Source: Noviherbaspirillum sedimenti | GTDB lineage: Bacteria; Pseudomonadota; Gammaproteobacteria; Burkholderiales; Burkholderiaceae_D | Length of the DNA stretch: 64,000 bases | Reading direction: 5' to 3' | NCBI RefSeq assembly: GCF_003590835.1 | Contig: NZ_QYUQ01000002.1 | Location: forward strand, 4,898,001-4,962,000 | Shown: positions 28,336-37,553 of the stretch, piece after piece | Numbering within the stretch: position 1 is the stretch's first letter | Layout: each line of letters starts with the position of its first letter | Made by a program: the position numbers and the translations under genes | The notes under the pieces: model-generated | What the model saw: only the letters and a program-made list of their open reading frames with translations | Databases searched by the model: none | What the model was told of the DNA's origin: nothing

Positions 28336-28935
28336 TTATTTTTTTGTTGATTGCAAGCGCGAAACTTCCTGCGCCACTGCGCGTGTCACCATATCGGTCA
28401 GGGTTTCATGCAAGCCACGCTTGATTTCCGCCGCCAGCGCGTCGATTGCGCTATCGACCACGTCGGTCAGGGCGTTGCGCACCCGATGGTCGAGCACGAA
28501 ATCGATACGGCCAAGCACCTGGCGCGTGATGCGCTGGCGCAGTTCGCTTTCCAGTTCGCCCAGTTCGGCGTCGCTCCAGGCGCTGGCAGCCTGTTCAGTT
28601 GGCGCGTTGGCTGGGGGGCTTGCCTGCGGCGCCGCTTCTGTTCGGGCGACCGGCTGTGCTTCCTCAGGCGCAAGCGCCAAGGGGGAGGCATCGGGGGCTG
28701 CCGGTGCAGGAGCGGGCGCCGGGGCCGGCTCGCACGCGTCATTTGCTGACACTGGGGCAGGGGCCGCTGCCGGAACGTCAGGCAGTCTGGCCACCGCAGG
28801 CGGTGTGAAGGGTGCCGCTGGCTTTGCCTGCGTCGCATTGGCTGTGACGGCGGGACTGCCGTCCTCGGACCTGGCCTGCGGGCCGATGACTTCGGTCAGG
28901 AGCGGGATGCCTTGGTCGGCCGGAGGATTATTCAT
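28336..28935 (-). CDS. Pro/Ala-rich protein of unknown function (DUF2486-like)
   Basis: The 199-residue protein has no signal peptide. Residues 1-115 are low-complexity Ala/Pro-rich and probably disordered. Residues 118-199 form an ordered helical part (LGELESELRQRITRQVLGRIDFVLDHRVRNALTDVVDSAIDALAAEIKRGL). Burkholderiales carry similar proteins beside holC, annotated DUF2486; that name is tentative. The start overlaps the holC stop by 8 bp, so the two are probably coupled in translation. Function is unknown. Confidence 0.7.
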   Translation of the reverse strand: MNNPPADQGIPLLTEVIGPQARSEDGSPAVTANATQAKPAAPFTPPAVARLPDVPAAAPAPVSANDACEPAPAPAPAPAAPDASPLALAPEEAQPVARTEAAPQASPPANAPTEQAASAWSDAELGELESELRQRITRQVLGRIDFVLDHRVRNALTDVVDSAIDALAAEIKRGLHETLTDMVTRAVAQEVSRLQSTKK

Positions 28936-29353
28936 GCGATTCGGCGGGGAAGTGATTCAATTGGTAACCCTGCTTCCTGTAGTAGCTGTAGCGCGTACGG
29001 CCGGCTACGGCATCGGCATCGTCGGCGCCGACAATTTCGATCAGGCGCTCGAAGCGGGCAAAATGCGCCGGCAGCGTGCCGGACAGGTTGATCAGGATCT
29101 GGTGGTGCGGCAGTTCGACTGCATCGTCATCGGTCAGGATCACCGGCGTCTGTGCCGCGAGGGCATCGCTGGCTTGCACATGTGGCAGGAAATCGGCTTC
29201 GGAAAAGGTCCACAGGGCGGCGTCGACCGCCGCCAAGTCCTGACGGTTCGCCATCAGCACGATCTTGCTGTTGGCGGCACGCGCCTTGCGTACCAGGCGG
29301 CAGGCGTACTGGAACTTGTCAGGGACATTGCTGTGGAAATCGATGCGTGTCAT
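28928..29353 (-). CDS. holC: DNA polymerase III subunit chi
   Basis: Clamp-loader accessory subunit that links the polymerase III holoenzyme to SSB. The 141-residue protein starts MTRIDFHSNVPDKFQYACRLVRKA, the usual chi N-terminus; upstream codons in frame overlap the next gene and were rejected. Conserved segments include LWTFSEADFLPH and PVILTDDD near the SSB-binding surface. It lies between the DUF4124-glutaredoxin gene and the Ala/Pro-rich protein on the same strand. Confidence 0.93.
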   Translation of the reverse strand: MTRIDFHSNVPDKFQYACRLVRKARAANSKIVLMANRQDLAAVDAALWTFSEADFLPHVQASDALAAQTPVILTDDDAVELPHHQILINLSGTLPAHFARFERLIEIVGADDADAVAGRTRYSYYRKQGYQLNHFPAESHE

Positions 29354-29372
29354 GGCAACAGGGGGCAACAGG

Positions 29373-30011
29373 TCAAAAACGGAATCCCGGCGGCGCATTA
29401 CCGGTTGCCGGCGGCGCGCTTTGGGTGCTGTGAGTGCTGGTTTCGGCGGCGCTGCCGGCAGCCGGCTGGCCGCGCTGCGCAGTTTGTTCCACCTTGGCCC
29501 TGGGCGCGACGGCTTCGGTCGCCGGCTGGCGGTAAGTCTTCGGCAGCATGCTGCTTTCCGGGTAGCCGGCGGCGGACAGCGCCGAGCCCCAGGCGTCGCT
29601 TGCAAATCCGGCCTGCTTGTTGCGGCCGATGGTCAGGACCGGCAGACGGCTTTGGCTGGTCAGTTGCTTCAGGCGGGCGATATCCTCGTTGCTGGTGACG
29701 GTTTTTTCGGCAAACGGCACGCCGCGCTGCTTAAGATAGCTGCGGCCCTCGTCGCAGGGTTCGCACTTTTCACCGGTGTAGAGCGTGACCGGATGGTTGC
29801 GCGCGGCTTGCGCCAGTTCGTAGGGCAGCGCGGCGGTGCTGGCCGCGCCATCGCTCAAGTCCTTTTGCTCGACCTGTTTGGCGCTTTTGGGAGGCGGCAC
29901 ATCGCTATAGGTCACCTTGCCGTCCGGGCCGACCCACTTGTACAACTGGGCATGGGCAGCCCCCGCGGCCAGCAGCAATGCCATGACAAAAAACGATGCT
30001 ATCGGTCTCAT
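29373..30011 (-). CDS. Secreted DUF4124-glutaredoxin fusion protein
   Basis: The 212-residue protein has a signal peptide (MRPIASFFVMALLLAAGAAHA), then a DUF4124 domain (QLYKWVGPDGKVTYSDVPPP), then a glutaredoxin/thioredoxin-fold domain from about residue 72 (HPVTLYTGEKCEPCDEGRSYLKQRGVPF) with a CEPC active site, TVTSNEDIARL and cis-Pro SRLPVLTIG. The C-terminal 50 residues are low-complexity. A periplasmic thiol-redox role is inferred. Related fusions occur in Betaproteobacteria but their partners are unknown. It lies in a cluster holC-this-prlC on the minus strand. Confidence 0.85.
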   Translation of the reverse strand: MRPIASFFVMALLLAAGAAHAQLYKWVGPDGKVTYSDVPPPKSAKQVEQKDLSDGAASTAALPYELAQAARNHPVTLYTGEKCEPCDEGRSYLKQRGVPFAEKTVTSNEDIARLKQLTSQSRLPVLTIGRNKQAGFASDAWGSALSAAGYPESSMLPKTYRQPATEAVAPRAKVEQTAQRGQPAAGSAAETSTHSTQSAPPATGNAPPGFRF

Positions 30012-30042
30012 TACGCCTCCTTGTTTTGCCTTTGGTTTTATT

Positions 30043-32112
30043 TTACGCGTTCATGCCATTATGCCGCAGCAGCGCGTCGATATTCGGTTCCCGGCCGCGG
30101 TAAGCCATGAAGGATTCCAGCGCCGGGCGCGAGCCGCCCATTGCCAGCACTTCCTGCGAAAACTTCAGGCCGGCTTCGCTCGACAGCACATTGCCGGTGG
30201 CTTCGCTGGCTTCCTCGAACATGCTGTAGGCGTCGGCCGACAGGACTTCCGCCCATTTGTAGCTATAGTAACCCGCCGAATAGCCGCCGGCAAAGATGTG
30301 GCCGAAGGAGTGCTGGAAACGGTTGAATGCCGGCGGCAGCACGACCGCCACCCGTTGACGCACTTCGTCGACGACTGCCTGCACGGATTTGCCGCTGTTG
30401 GGGTCGTAGTCGTAATGCAGGTGCATGTCGAACAGCGAGAACTCGACCTGGCGCAGCATTTGCAGGCCGGCCTGGAAGTTTTTCGCGGCGATCATCTTGT
30501 CGAACAGGGCGCGCGGCAGCGGCGCGCCGGTGTGCGCATGCGAAGTCATGTGCTGCAGCACTTCCCATTCCCAGCAAAAGTTTTCCATGAATTGCGAGGG
30601 CAGTTCGACGGCATCCCATTCCACGCCGGCGATGCCGGCCACGCCGAGGTCATCGACCTCGGTCAGCATGTGGTGCAGGCCGTGGCCGAATTCATGGAAC
30701 AGGGTGATGACTTCATCGTGGGTAAACAGGGCGGGGCGCTGCTGGCCGTCGACCGTCACCGGTTCGCTGAAATTGCAGGTCAGGTAAGCCACCGGCGTCT
30801 GGATGCGGTCGGCCAGCTTGCGGCGGCCGCGCGCGTCGTCCATCCAGGCGCCGCCGCGCTTGCCATTGCGCGCATACAGGTCGAGGTAGAACTGGCCGAG
30901 CAGCGCGCCATCCTTTTCGATGCGGAAGAATTTCACGTCCGGCTGCCACACCGGCGCGCTGTCGGGCCTGATGTCGACTTCGAAGAGTGTTTGCACCACG
31001 CGGAACAGGCCTTCGATGACTTTCGGCTCGGGGAAGTATTCCTTGACCTCCTGCTCGGAGAACGCATAGCGTTTTTCGCGCAGCTTTTCCGAGGCGTACG
31101 CCATGTCCCAGGCTTCCAGCGACGCCAGGCCGAGTTCGTCGCGGGCGAAGCTGCGCAGCTCGGTCAGGTCTTTATCGGCGAAGGGCCGCGCGCGCTGCGC
31201 CAGGTCTTCCAGGAAGCCGATCACGTGTTGCGGCGACTCCGCCATTTTCGGCACCAGCGATACTTCGGCAAAGTTCTTGTATTCGAGAATCGCCGCTTCC
31301 TCGGCACGCAACCTCAGCAGTTCGACGATGTTTTGCGTGTTGTCCCATTCAGCTTTGGCGCCGAGTTCGGATGCCTTGGTGGCATTGGCGCGGTAGATGG
31401 TCTCGCGCAGGGCGCGGCTGTCAGCGTATTGCAGCAGCGGGAAGTAAGAAGGAAAGTGCAGGGTGAACTTGAAGCCACCCTTGCCATCCTTTTCGGCGGC
31501 AGCTTTCGCTGCCTGCTTCACGTCCTCCGGCAAGCCGGCCAGCTCGGCTTCGGTCTCGACGAACAGGGCATAGTCATTGGTGGCGTCCAGGACGTTTTCG
31601 GAAAAGCGCGTGGAAATGGCGGCGTGCTGTTCCTGGATTTCGGCAAAGCGCGGCTTCTTGTCTTCGGCCAGCTCGGCGCCGCCCAGGCGGAAGTCGCGCA
31701 CGGCATTTTCGATGATCTTTTTACGCGCCGATGACAGCGCGGCGAAACCGGGGCCGCTCTGCAGCGCCTTGTATTTTTCGAACAGGGCCAGGCTTTGCGA
31801 CAGCGCAGTCCAGAATTCGGTCACCTTGGGCTGGTTTTCATTGTAGGCGGCGCGCAGTTCGGGCGTGTCAACCACGGCGTTGAGGTGGCCGACCACGCCC
31901 CAGGCGCGGCCCAGCTTTTCAGTCGAGTTTTCCAGCGGTTCGACGAAATTTTCCCAGTTGACCTGTGCCATCGGCGCTTCCAGCTGTGCGACCACGGCGC
32001 GGTTTTCTTCAATCAAGGCATCGATGGCGGGCGTGACGTGCTCCGGCTTGATCGCGTCAAAGTGCGGCAGGTCGGAAAAGTCGAGCAGGGGATTGGTGGC
32101 GTCGGAATTCAT
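30043..32112 (-). CDS. prlC: Oligopeptidase A (M3 metallopeptidase)
   Basis: Cytoplasmic zinc peptidase that degrades signal-peptide fragments and other oligopeptides. The 689-residue protein starts MNSDATNPLLDFSDLPHFD, the normal OpdA N-terminus. The frame is open through the upstream dispersed repeat, but that part is not coding. The zinc motif is HEFGHGLHHML, followed by the conserved GIAGVEWDAVELPSQFMENFCWE with the third ligand. Length matches E. coli PrlC (680). Confidence 0.95.
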   Translation of the reverse strand: MNSDATNPLLDFSDLPHFDAIKPEHVTPAIDALIEENRAVVAQLEAPMAQVNWENFVEPLENSTEKLGRAWGVVGHLNAVVDTPELRAAYNENQPKVTEFWTALSQSLALFEKYKALQSGPGFAALSSARKKIIENAVRDFRLGGAELAEDKKPRFAEIQEQHAAISTRFSENVLDATNDYALFVETEAELAGLPEDVKQAAKAAAEKDGKGGFKFTLHFPSYFPLLQYADSRALRETIYRANATKASELGAKAEWDNTQNIVELLRLRAEEAAILEYKNFAEVSLVPKMAESPQHVIGFLEDLAQRARPFADKDLTELRSFARDELGLASLEAWDMAYASEKLREKRYAFSEQEVKEYFPEPKVIEGLFRVVQTLFEVDIRPDSAPVWQPDVKFFRIEKDGALLGQFYLDLYARNGKRGGAWMDDARGRRKLADRIQTPVAYLTCNFSEPVTVDGQQRPALFTHDEVITLFHEFGHGLHHMLTEVDDLGVAGIAGVEWDAVELPSQFMENFCWEWEVLQHMTSHAHTGAPLPRALFDKMIAAKNFQAGLQMLRQVEFSLFDMHLHYDYDPNSGKSVQAVVDEVRQRVAVVLPPAFNRFQHSFGHIFAGGYSAGYYSYKWAEVLSADAYSMFEEASEATGNVLSSEAGLKFSQEVLAMGGSRPALESFMAYRGREPNIDALLRHNGMNA

Positions 32113-32124
32113 GGCAGCACTTTC

Positions 32125-32215
32125 ATATAGTGTTGGGGACAGAGTAATTCCCTTGATCAGTTGGGGACAGAGTACCGCTTCGCTTAACTCTGTCCCGCAA
32201 TAAAAAGAACGCTGT
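32125..32215 (-). repeat. Palindromic dispersed repeat (GGGGACAGAGT type), copy 2, inverted
   Basis: Read on the minus strand, this block reproduces 17329-17405: GGGACAGAGTTAAGCGAAGC..., ACTCTGTCCCCAACTGAT, AAGG and finally ACTCTGTCCCCAACACTATA. The copies are inverted relative to each other and 15 kb apart. Two bases differ in the shared core and the stretch between the last two words is divergent. It sits between prlC and folD, directly upstream of prlC. Confidence 0.85.
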
Positions 32216-32224
32216 CCCAATTTG

Positions 32225-33070
32225 TTAAACGCGTTCCGCAGCTTCAATGGTATTGACCAGCAGCATGGTGATCGTCATCGGACCGACGCCGCGCGGCACC
32301 GGGGAAATAAAGCCGGCCACCTCTTTGGCATTGGCGAAATCGACGTCGCCGCACAGCTTGCCGTTGTCATCCTGGTTGATGCCGACGTCGATGACGACGG
32401 CGCCCGGCTTGATCATGTCTGCGGTCAGGGTATTGCGGCGGCCGACTGCGGCCACCACCACATCGGCCTGGCGCGTGTGATAGCCCAGGTCCGGCGTGCC
32501 ACTGTGACAGATGGTGACGGTAGCGTTGGCTTGCAAGAGCAGAAGCGCCATCGGCTTGCCGACAGTGTTGCTGCGGCCAATCACGACGGCATGCTTGCCG
32601 CGCAAATCGACGCCGGTGCTTTCGATCATCTTCATGCAGCCGTAGGGCGTGCAGGGACGGAAACCCGGCAAGCCGGCCATCAGTTCGCCGGCGGAGAGCA
32701 CCGAATAGCCATCGACATCCTTGGCCGCGGAAATCGCTTCAATGACCTTGTGCGCGCTGATGTGCGGCGGCAGCGGCATCTGCACCAGAATGCCGTGGAT
32801 CGTCGGATCATCATTGAGGGCGTTGATGCGATTCAATAATTCGGCTTCAGCCAGGTCGCCATCGTATTTTTCCAGCACCGAGCGCAGGCCGGCATCTTCG
32901 CAAGCCTTGACCTTGTTCCTGACGTACACATGGCTGGCGGGATCGTCGCCCACCAGGATGACGGCCAGTCCGGGTTGCTTGCCTTGCGCGGTGAGGGCGG
33001 CAGCCCGTTTTGCCACTTCAGCGCGGATTTTTTGGGATAGCTGGGTGCCGTCGATGATTTGTGCAGTCAT
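32225..33070 (-). CDS. folD: Methylenetetrahydrofolate dehydrogenase / cyclohydrolase
   Basis: Bifunctional enzyme interconverting 5,10-methylene-THF and 10-formyl-THF with NADP. The 281-residue protein starts [21 protein letters not shown]; an in-frame upstream start was not preferred. Signatures are [22 protein letters not shown] with the catalytic Lys, VQMPLPPHI, and the NADP-binding [15 protein letters not shown]. It ends [18 protein letters not shown], the usual FolD C-terminus. It is divergent from the aceE promoter region. Confidence 0.96.
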   Translation of the reverse strand: MTAQIIDGTQLSQKIRAEVAKRAAALTAQGKQPGLAVILVGDDPASHVYVRNKVKACEDAGLRSVLEKYDGDLAEAELLNRINALNDDPTIHGILVQMPLPPHISAHKVIEAISAAKDVDGYSVLSAGELMAGLPGFRPCTPYGCMKMIESTGVDLRGKHAVVIGRSNTVGKPMALLLLQANATVTICHSGTPDLGYHTRQADVVVAAVGRRNTLTADMIKPGAVVIDVGINQDDNGKLCGDVDFANAKEVAGFISPVPRGVGPMTITMLLVNTIEAAERV

Positions 33071-33233
33071 GGTGTGCTTAACAAGAAGATTAGTGGTCAA
33101 ACCGAGATTATAGAGCCTGGCCTGGCCGACAAGGCTGTTGCGACAGTAATACGTTTGGAGTTGATGCAGGTACCGCTGTTCCGAACAGCTTGATCATTTT
33201 CCATGACATATCGCACCACAGATTCCTTGAAAA

Positions 33234-33250
33234 ATTCCATAATGTGGAAT
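33234..33250. promoter_or_regulatory. Inverted repeat upstream of aceE, possible operator
   Basis: Perfect inverted repeat ATTCCA-TAATG-TGGAAT, ending 12 bp before the -35 element of the putative aceE promoter. Its position suits a regulator of the pyruvate dehydrogenase operon. It does not match the E. coli PdhR consensus, so the regulator is unknown. The 305 bp between folD and aceE hold no other recognised feature besides the promoter. Confidence 0.4.
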
Positions 33251-33262
33251 CAATTATCGCTA

Positions 33263-33291
33263 TTTGAAAAAACCGAAACCCGTGCTAAACT
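33263..33291 (+). promoter_or_regulatory. Putative sigma-70 promoter of the aceE operon
   Basis: TTGAAA (33263-33268) and TAAACT (33286-33291) with a 17-base spacer. This would give a leader of about 80 bases before the aceE start at 33376, which has an AGGAGAC ribosome site. Confidence 0.55.
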
Positions 33292-33375
33292 TTTTAAAAA
33301 TTCTGCCAACTTAATCAACAACACGCCGGTTTTTCTCCAGCGCGATGCTGCGACCGGCCATACAGGAGACGACAA

Positions 33376-36072
33376 ATGTCAGCCCAACTCGACCAATTGA
33401 TGGCCCAGGCCGCCAACGATCCGGACATCACGGAAACGCAGGAATGGCTGGATGCGCTGGAGGCCGTGATCGAAAACGAAGGCACCGAGCGCGCCCATTA
33501 CCTGATGGAACGCATGGTCGACCTGGCGCGCCGCCGCGGCGCCCATATCCCGTTTTCCAGCAATACCGCCTACGTCAATACCATCCCCGCCCATCTCGGC
33601 GCGCATTCGCCGGGCAACCTGGAATATGAAGAGCGCCTGCGCTCCTGGATGCGCTGGAACGCCATGGCGATGGTGGTCAAGACCAACCGCGCCGACGGCG
33701 ACCTCGGCGGCCATATTTCCAGCTTCGCTTCGCTGGCCAACATGCTGGGCACCGGTTTCAACCACTTCTGGCATGCACCGACTGCCGAGCACGGCGGCGA
33801 CCTGCTGTACATCCAGGGCCATTCCTCGCCCGGCATCTATGCGCGCGCCTTCCTGGAAGGCCGCCTGACCGAGGAGCAATTGCTCAATTTCCGCCGCGAA
33901 GTCGACGGCAAGGGCCTGTCTTCCTACCCGCATCCGAAGCTGATGCCGGAATTCTGGCAATTCCCCACGGTGTCGATGGGCCTCGGGCCCCTGATGGCGA
34001 TCTACCAGGCGCGTTTCCTGAAATACCTGCATGCGCGCGGCATTGCCGATACTGCGGTACGCAAGGTCTGGGCCTTCTGCGGCGACGGCGAAATGGACGA
34101 GCCGGAATCGATGGGCGCCATCGGCATGGCCGCGCGCGAGCAACTCGACAATCTGGTGATGGTGGTCAACTGCAACCTGCAGCGCCTGGACGGCCCGGTG
34201 CGCGGCAACGGCAAGATCATCCAGGAACTGGAAGCCGATTTCCGCGGCGCCGGCTGGAATGTCATCAAGGTGGTCTGGGGCAGTTACTGGGACGATTTGC
34301 TGGCGCGCGACAAGGATGGCATCCTGCAGCGCGTGATGATGGAAACCGTCGATGGCGAATACCAGAACTGCAAGGCCAACGACGGCGCCTACGTGCGCAA
34401 GCATTTTTTCGGCAAGCATCCCAAGCTGCTGGAAATGGTGGCGAATATGTCGGACGACGACATCTGGCGCCTGAATCGCGGCGGCCACGACCCGCACAAG
34501 ATTTACGCCGCCTTCAAGGCGGCCAGCGAGCACAAGGGCCAGCCGACCGTCCTGCTGGTCAAGACCATCAAGGGTTTCGGCATGGGCAAATCGGGCGAGG
34601 CGCGCAATACCGCGCACCAGACCAAGAAGCTCGACGACGAGGCGGTGCGCGAGATGCGCGACCGCTTCAACATCCCCATCCCCGACGACCAGTTGCACGA
34701 AGTGCCGTTCTTCAAGCCAGCCGACGATGCGCCGGAAATCAAATACCTGCATGAACGCCGCCAGGCCCTCGGCGGTTATCTGCCGCAGCGCCGCATGAAG
34801 GCCGACGAAAGCCTGCAGGTGCCGGAACTTTCAGCCTTCAAGGCCGTGCTGGAGCCGACCGCGGAAGGGCGCGAGATTTCCACGACCCAGGCGTACGTAC
34901 GCATCTTTACGGCACTGCTGCGCGACCACAACCTGAGCCAGCGCCTGGTCCCCATCCTGGTCGACGAGTCGCGCACCTTCGGCATGGAAGGGCTGTTCCG
35001 CCAGATCGGCATCTTCAACCAGCAGGGCCAGCTGTATGAGCCGGTGGACCGCGACCAGGTGATGTACTACCGCGAAGACAAGGCCGGCCAGATCCTGCAG
35101 GAGGGCATCAACGAGGCGGGCGGGATGAGTTCATGGATCGCCGCGGCGACCTCGTACTCGACCAACAATCGCATCATGATTCCGTTCTACACCTTCTATT
35201 CGATGTTCGGCCTGCAGCGAATCGGCGACCTGGCGTGGGCAGCCGGCGACATGCGCGCACGCGGCTTCCTGATGGCCGGCACCGCCGGCCGCACCACGCT
35301 CAATGGGGAAGGCCTGCAGCACGAAGACGGCCACAGCCATGTGCTGGCCTCGACCATCCCGAACTGCGTGCCGTACGATCCGACCTTCGCGCATGAGGTG
35401 GCAGTGATCATCCATGACGGCTTGAAACGCATGGTGGAAAAGCAGGAGGATGTGTTCTACTACATCACCATCATGAACGAGAACTACAGCCATCCGGGCA
35501 TGAAGGAAGGGCAGGAAGAAAATATCCTGAAGGGGCTGTACCTGCTGCAGGAAGGCGATGCCGGCCTGAAGCATCGCGTGCAGCTGATGGGTTCCGGCAC
35601 CATTTTGCGCGAATCCATCTTCGCCGCCGAACTGCTGAAAAACGACTGGGGCATTGCCGCCGACGTCTGGTCGGCGCCGTCCTTCACCCTGCTGGCGCGC
35701 GACGGCCAGGATGTCGAACGCTGGAACATGCTGCATCCGGCCGAGCAGCCGCGCGTCTCGCATGTGATGCAATCGCTGCAGGGCAGCAAGGGACCAATCG
35801 TCGCAACGACTGATTACATGCGCACCTTTGCCGAGCAGATCCGCGCCTTCATGCCCAAAGGCCGCAGCTACAAGGTGCTCGGCACCGATGGTTTCGGCCG
35901 CTCCGACACGCGCGCCAAGCTGCGCGAATTCTTCGAAGTCAACCGCCACTTCATCGTGGTGGCTGCCTTGAAGGCGCTGTCGGACGAAGGCGCGATCTCG
36001 GCATCGGTGGTGGCGCAGGCGATTGCCAAGTATGGCATCAACGTGGACAAGCCGAACCCGGTGACAGTCTGA
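33376..36072 (+). CDS. aceE: Pyruvate dehydrogenase E1, homodimeric type
   Basis: Thiamine-diphosphate enzyme that decarboxylates pyruvate and acetylates the E2 lipoyl group. The 898 residues are normal for the single-chain E1 of Proteobacteria. The ThDP motif starts FCGDGEMDEPESMGA and ends in NCNLQRLDGPVRGN. The pyrimidine domain has GFLMAGTAGRTTLNGEGLQHEDGHSH. It is the first gene of an operon with aceF, a proteasome-like gene and lpdA. The ATG follows a clear AGGAGAC site. Confidence 0.98.
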   Translation: MSAQLDQLMAQAANDPDITETQEWLDALEAVIENEGTERAHYLMERMVDLARRRGAHIPFSSNTAYVNTIPAHLGAHSPGNLEYEERLRSWMRWNAMAMVVKTNRADGDLGGHISSFASLANMLGTGFNHFWHAPTAEHGGDLLYIQGHSSPGIYARAFLEGRLTEEQLLNFRREVDGKGLSSYPHPKLMPEFWQFPTVSMGLGPLMAIYQARFLKYLHARGIADTAVRKVWAFCGDGEMDEPESMGAIGMAAREQLDNLVMVVNCNLQRLDGPVRGNGKIIQELEADFRGAGWNVIKVVWGSYWDDLLARDKDGILQRVMMETVDGEYQNCKANDGAYVRKHFFGKHPKLLEMVANMSDDDIWRLNRGGHDPHKIYAAFKAASEHKGQPTVLLVKTIKGFGMGKSGEARNTAHQTKKLDDEAVREMRDRFNIPIPDDQLHEVPFFKPADDAPEIKYLHERRQALGGYLPQRRMKADESLQVPELSAFKAVLEPTAEGREISTTQAYVRIFTALLRDHNLSQRLVPILVDESRTFGMEGLFRQIGIFNQQGQLYEPVDRDQVMYYREDKAGQILQEGINEAGGMSSWIAAATSYSTNNRIMIPFYTFYSMFGLQRIGDLAWAAGDMRARGFLMAGTAGRTTLNGEGLQHEDGHSHVLASTIPNCVPYDPTFAHEVAVIIHDGLKRMVEKQEDVFYYITIMNENYSHPGMKEGQEENILKGLYLLQEGDAGLKHRVQLMGSGTILRESIFAAELLKNDWGIAADVWSAPSFTLLARDGQDVERWNMLHPAEQPRVSHVMQSLQGSKGPIVATTDYMRTFAEQIRAFMPKGRSYKVLGTDGFGRSDTRAKLREFFEVNRHFIVVAALKALSDEGAISASVVAQAIAKYGINVDKPNPVTV

Positions 36073-36097
36073 GCAATCTTCACACCAATAAAAACTC

Positions 36098-36158
36098 CCT
36101 TCCCCCTGGCGGGGAAGGTCAATCAACAATAAGAGGTTCCTTCCCTGCCAGGGGAAGG
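36098..36158 (+). repeat. Two short GC-rich hairpin repeats between aceE and aceF
   Basis: CCTTCCCC/GGGGAAGG at 36098-36118 and a near copy CCTTCCC...GGGGAAGG at 36139-36158, each with a few loop bases. They have no following T run. They may stabilise mRNA ends, reduce transcription between aceE and aceF, or be dispersed extragenic repeats. The second hairpin ends about 10 bases before the aceF ribosome site. Confidence 0.7.
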
Positions 36159-36175
36159 AGAAGAGCGGAGCTAAC

Positions 36176-37522
36176 ATGAGCATTATGGAAATCAAGGTGC
36201 CGGACATCGGCGACTTCAAGGAAGTCGAAGTCATCGAATTGCTGGTCAAGCCGGGCGATACGATCAAGGCGGACCAGTCGCTGATCACGGTGGAGTCGGA
36301 CAAGGCCAGCATGGAAATTCCCGCCAGCCACGCCGGCGTGGTCAAGGAATTGAAGATCAAGATCGGCGACAAGGTGGCGGAAGGTTCAATCCTGCTGGTG
36401 CTGGATGCCCAGGACGGGGCTGCGGCAACGCCTGCTGCCGCCGCGCCTGCCGCGCCGGCAGAATCGGCAACGGCTGCATCTGCGCCTGCGGCTGCAGTTC
36501 AGGCACCCGCCGCGCAACTGCCGGCGATACAACCGCAGCCAACCATGGCCGTGGTCGAGAGCGCGCCGGTGCCGGCATCTGGCGGCCACAAGCCGCATGC
36601 CTCGCCTTCGGTGCGCAAGTTTGCGCGCGAACTCGGGGTCGACCTGGCTCGGGTGCCGGGTTCGGGGCCGAAGGGCCGCATCCTGCTGCAGGATGTGCAG
36701 GCTTATGTGAAATCGGTGGTGGCGGGCGGTGGCGCGGCCGCACCTGTGGCGGCTGGCGGCGGCGCCGGTGCTGGTGCCGGTGGTTTCAATGTGCTGGCCT
36801 GGCCGTCGCTGGATTTCTCGAAATTCGGCGCCACCGAAGTGCAGCCAATGTCGCGCATCAAGAAGATCAGCGGTCCCAATCTGCACCGCAACTGGGTGAT
36901 GATTCCGCATGTGACGCAGTTCGACGAGGCCGACATCACCGACCTGGAAGAATTCCGCAAGTCCAGCAATGCCGCGCTGGCCAAGTCCGGCGTCAAATTG
37001 ACCATGCTGGCGTTCGTCATCAAGGCCTGCGTGGCCGCACTCAAGCAGTTCCCCGCCTTCAATGCCTCGCTCGATGAGAAGGGCGAGAACCTGATCCTCA
37101 AGCAGTATTACCACATCGGTTTTGCCGCCGACACGCCGAATGGCCTGGTGGTGCCGGTCATCAAGGACGCCGACAAAAAGGGCATCGCCCAGATCGCCGA
37201 GGAAATGGGCGCCCTGTCGGCGCAGGCGCGCGAGGGCAAGCTCAAGCCTGCCGACATGCAGGGCGCCAGCTTCACCATCTCGTCGTTGGGCGGCATTGGC
37301 GGCACTGCCTTCACGCCGATCATCAATGCGCCGGAAGTGGCGATTCTCGGCTTGTCGAAGTCAGCGATCAAGCCGGTCTGGGATGGCAAGCAATTCGCCC
37401 CGCGCCTGATGCAGCCCTTGTCGCTGTCGTACGACCATCGCGTCATCGACGGCGCCATGGCGGCGCGCTTCACGGTGTTCCTCGGCGATGTGCTGGCCGA
37501 CTTGCGCAAGACCTTGCTGTAG
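36176..37522 (+). CDS. aceF: Pyruvate dehydrogenase E2 (dihydrolipoamide acetyltransferase)
   Basis: The 448-residue core enzyme of the PDH complex. It has one N-terminal lipoyl domain with the lipoylated Lys in VESDKASMEIP (about residue 43), an Ala/Pro linker from residue 78 to 135, a peripheral-subunit binding domain (HASPSVRKFARELGVDLARVPGSGPKGRI) and a catalytic domain whose DHRVIDGAMA motif near the end supplies His and Asp. Only one lipoyl domain is present, fewer than the three in E. coli. The lipoyl domain is very like that of lpdA in the same operon. Confidence 0.97.
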   Translation: MSIMEIKVPDIGDFKEVEVIELLVKPGDTIKADQSLITVESDKASMEIPASHAGVVKELKIKIGDKVAEGSILLVLDAQDGAAATPAAAAPAAPAESATAASAPAAAVQAPAAQLPAIQPQPTMAVVESAPVPASGGHKPHASPSVRKFARELGVDLARVPGSGPKGRILLQDVQAYVKSVVAGGGAAAPVAAGGGAGAGAGGFNVLAWPSLDFSKFGATEVQPMSRIKKISGPNLHRNWVMIPHVTQFDEADITDLEEFRKSSNAALAKSGVKLTMLAFVIKACVAALKQFPAFNASLDEKGENLILKQYYHIGFAADTPNGLVVPVIKDADKKGIAQIAEEMGALSAQAREGKLKPADMQGASFTISSLGGIGGTAFTPIINAPEVAILGLSKSAIKPVWDGKQFAPRLMQPLSLSYDHRVIDGAMAARFTVFLGDVLADLRKTLL

Positions 37523-37553
37523 TGCGTGACGAACCCCGTTATGGAGACCATGC

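Noticed and set aside
32113..32247. Upstream extension of prlC through the dispersed repeat
   Set aside because: The internal ATG at 32112 gives the family N-terminus; the extension is repeat DNA that happens to be open.
33379..34752. Minus-strand open frame opposite aceE
   Set aside because: Antisense shadow; aceE on the plus strand is complete with all motifs.
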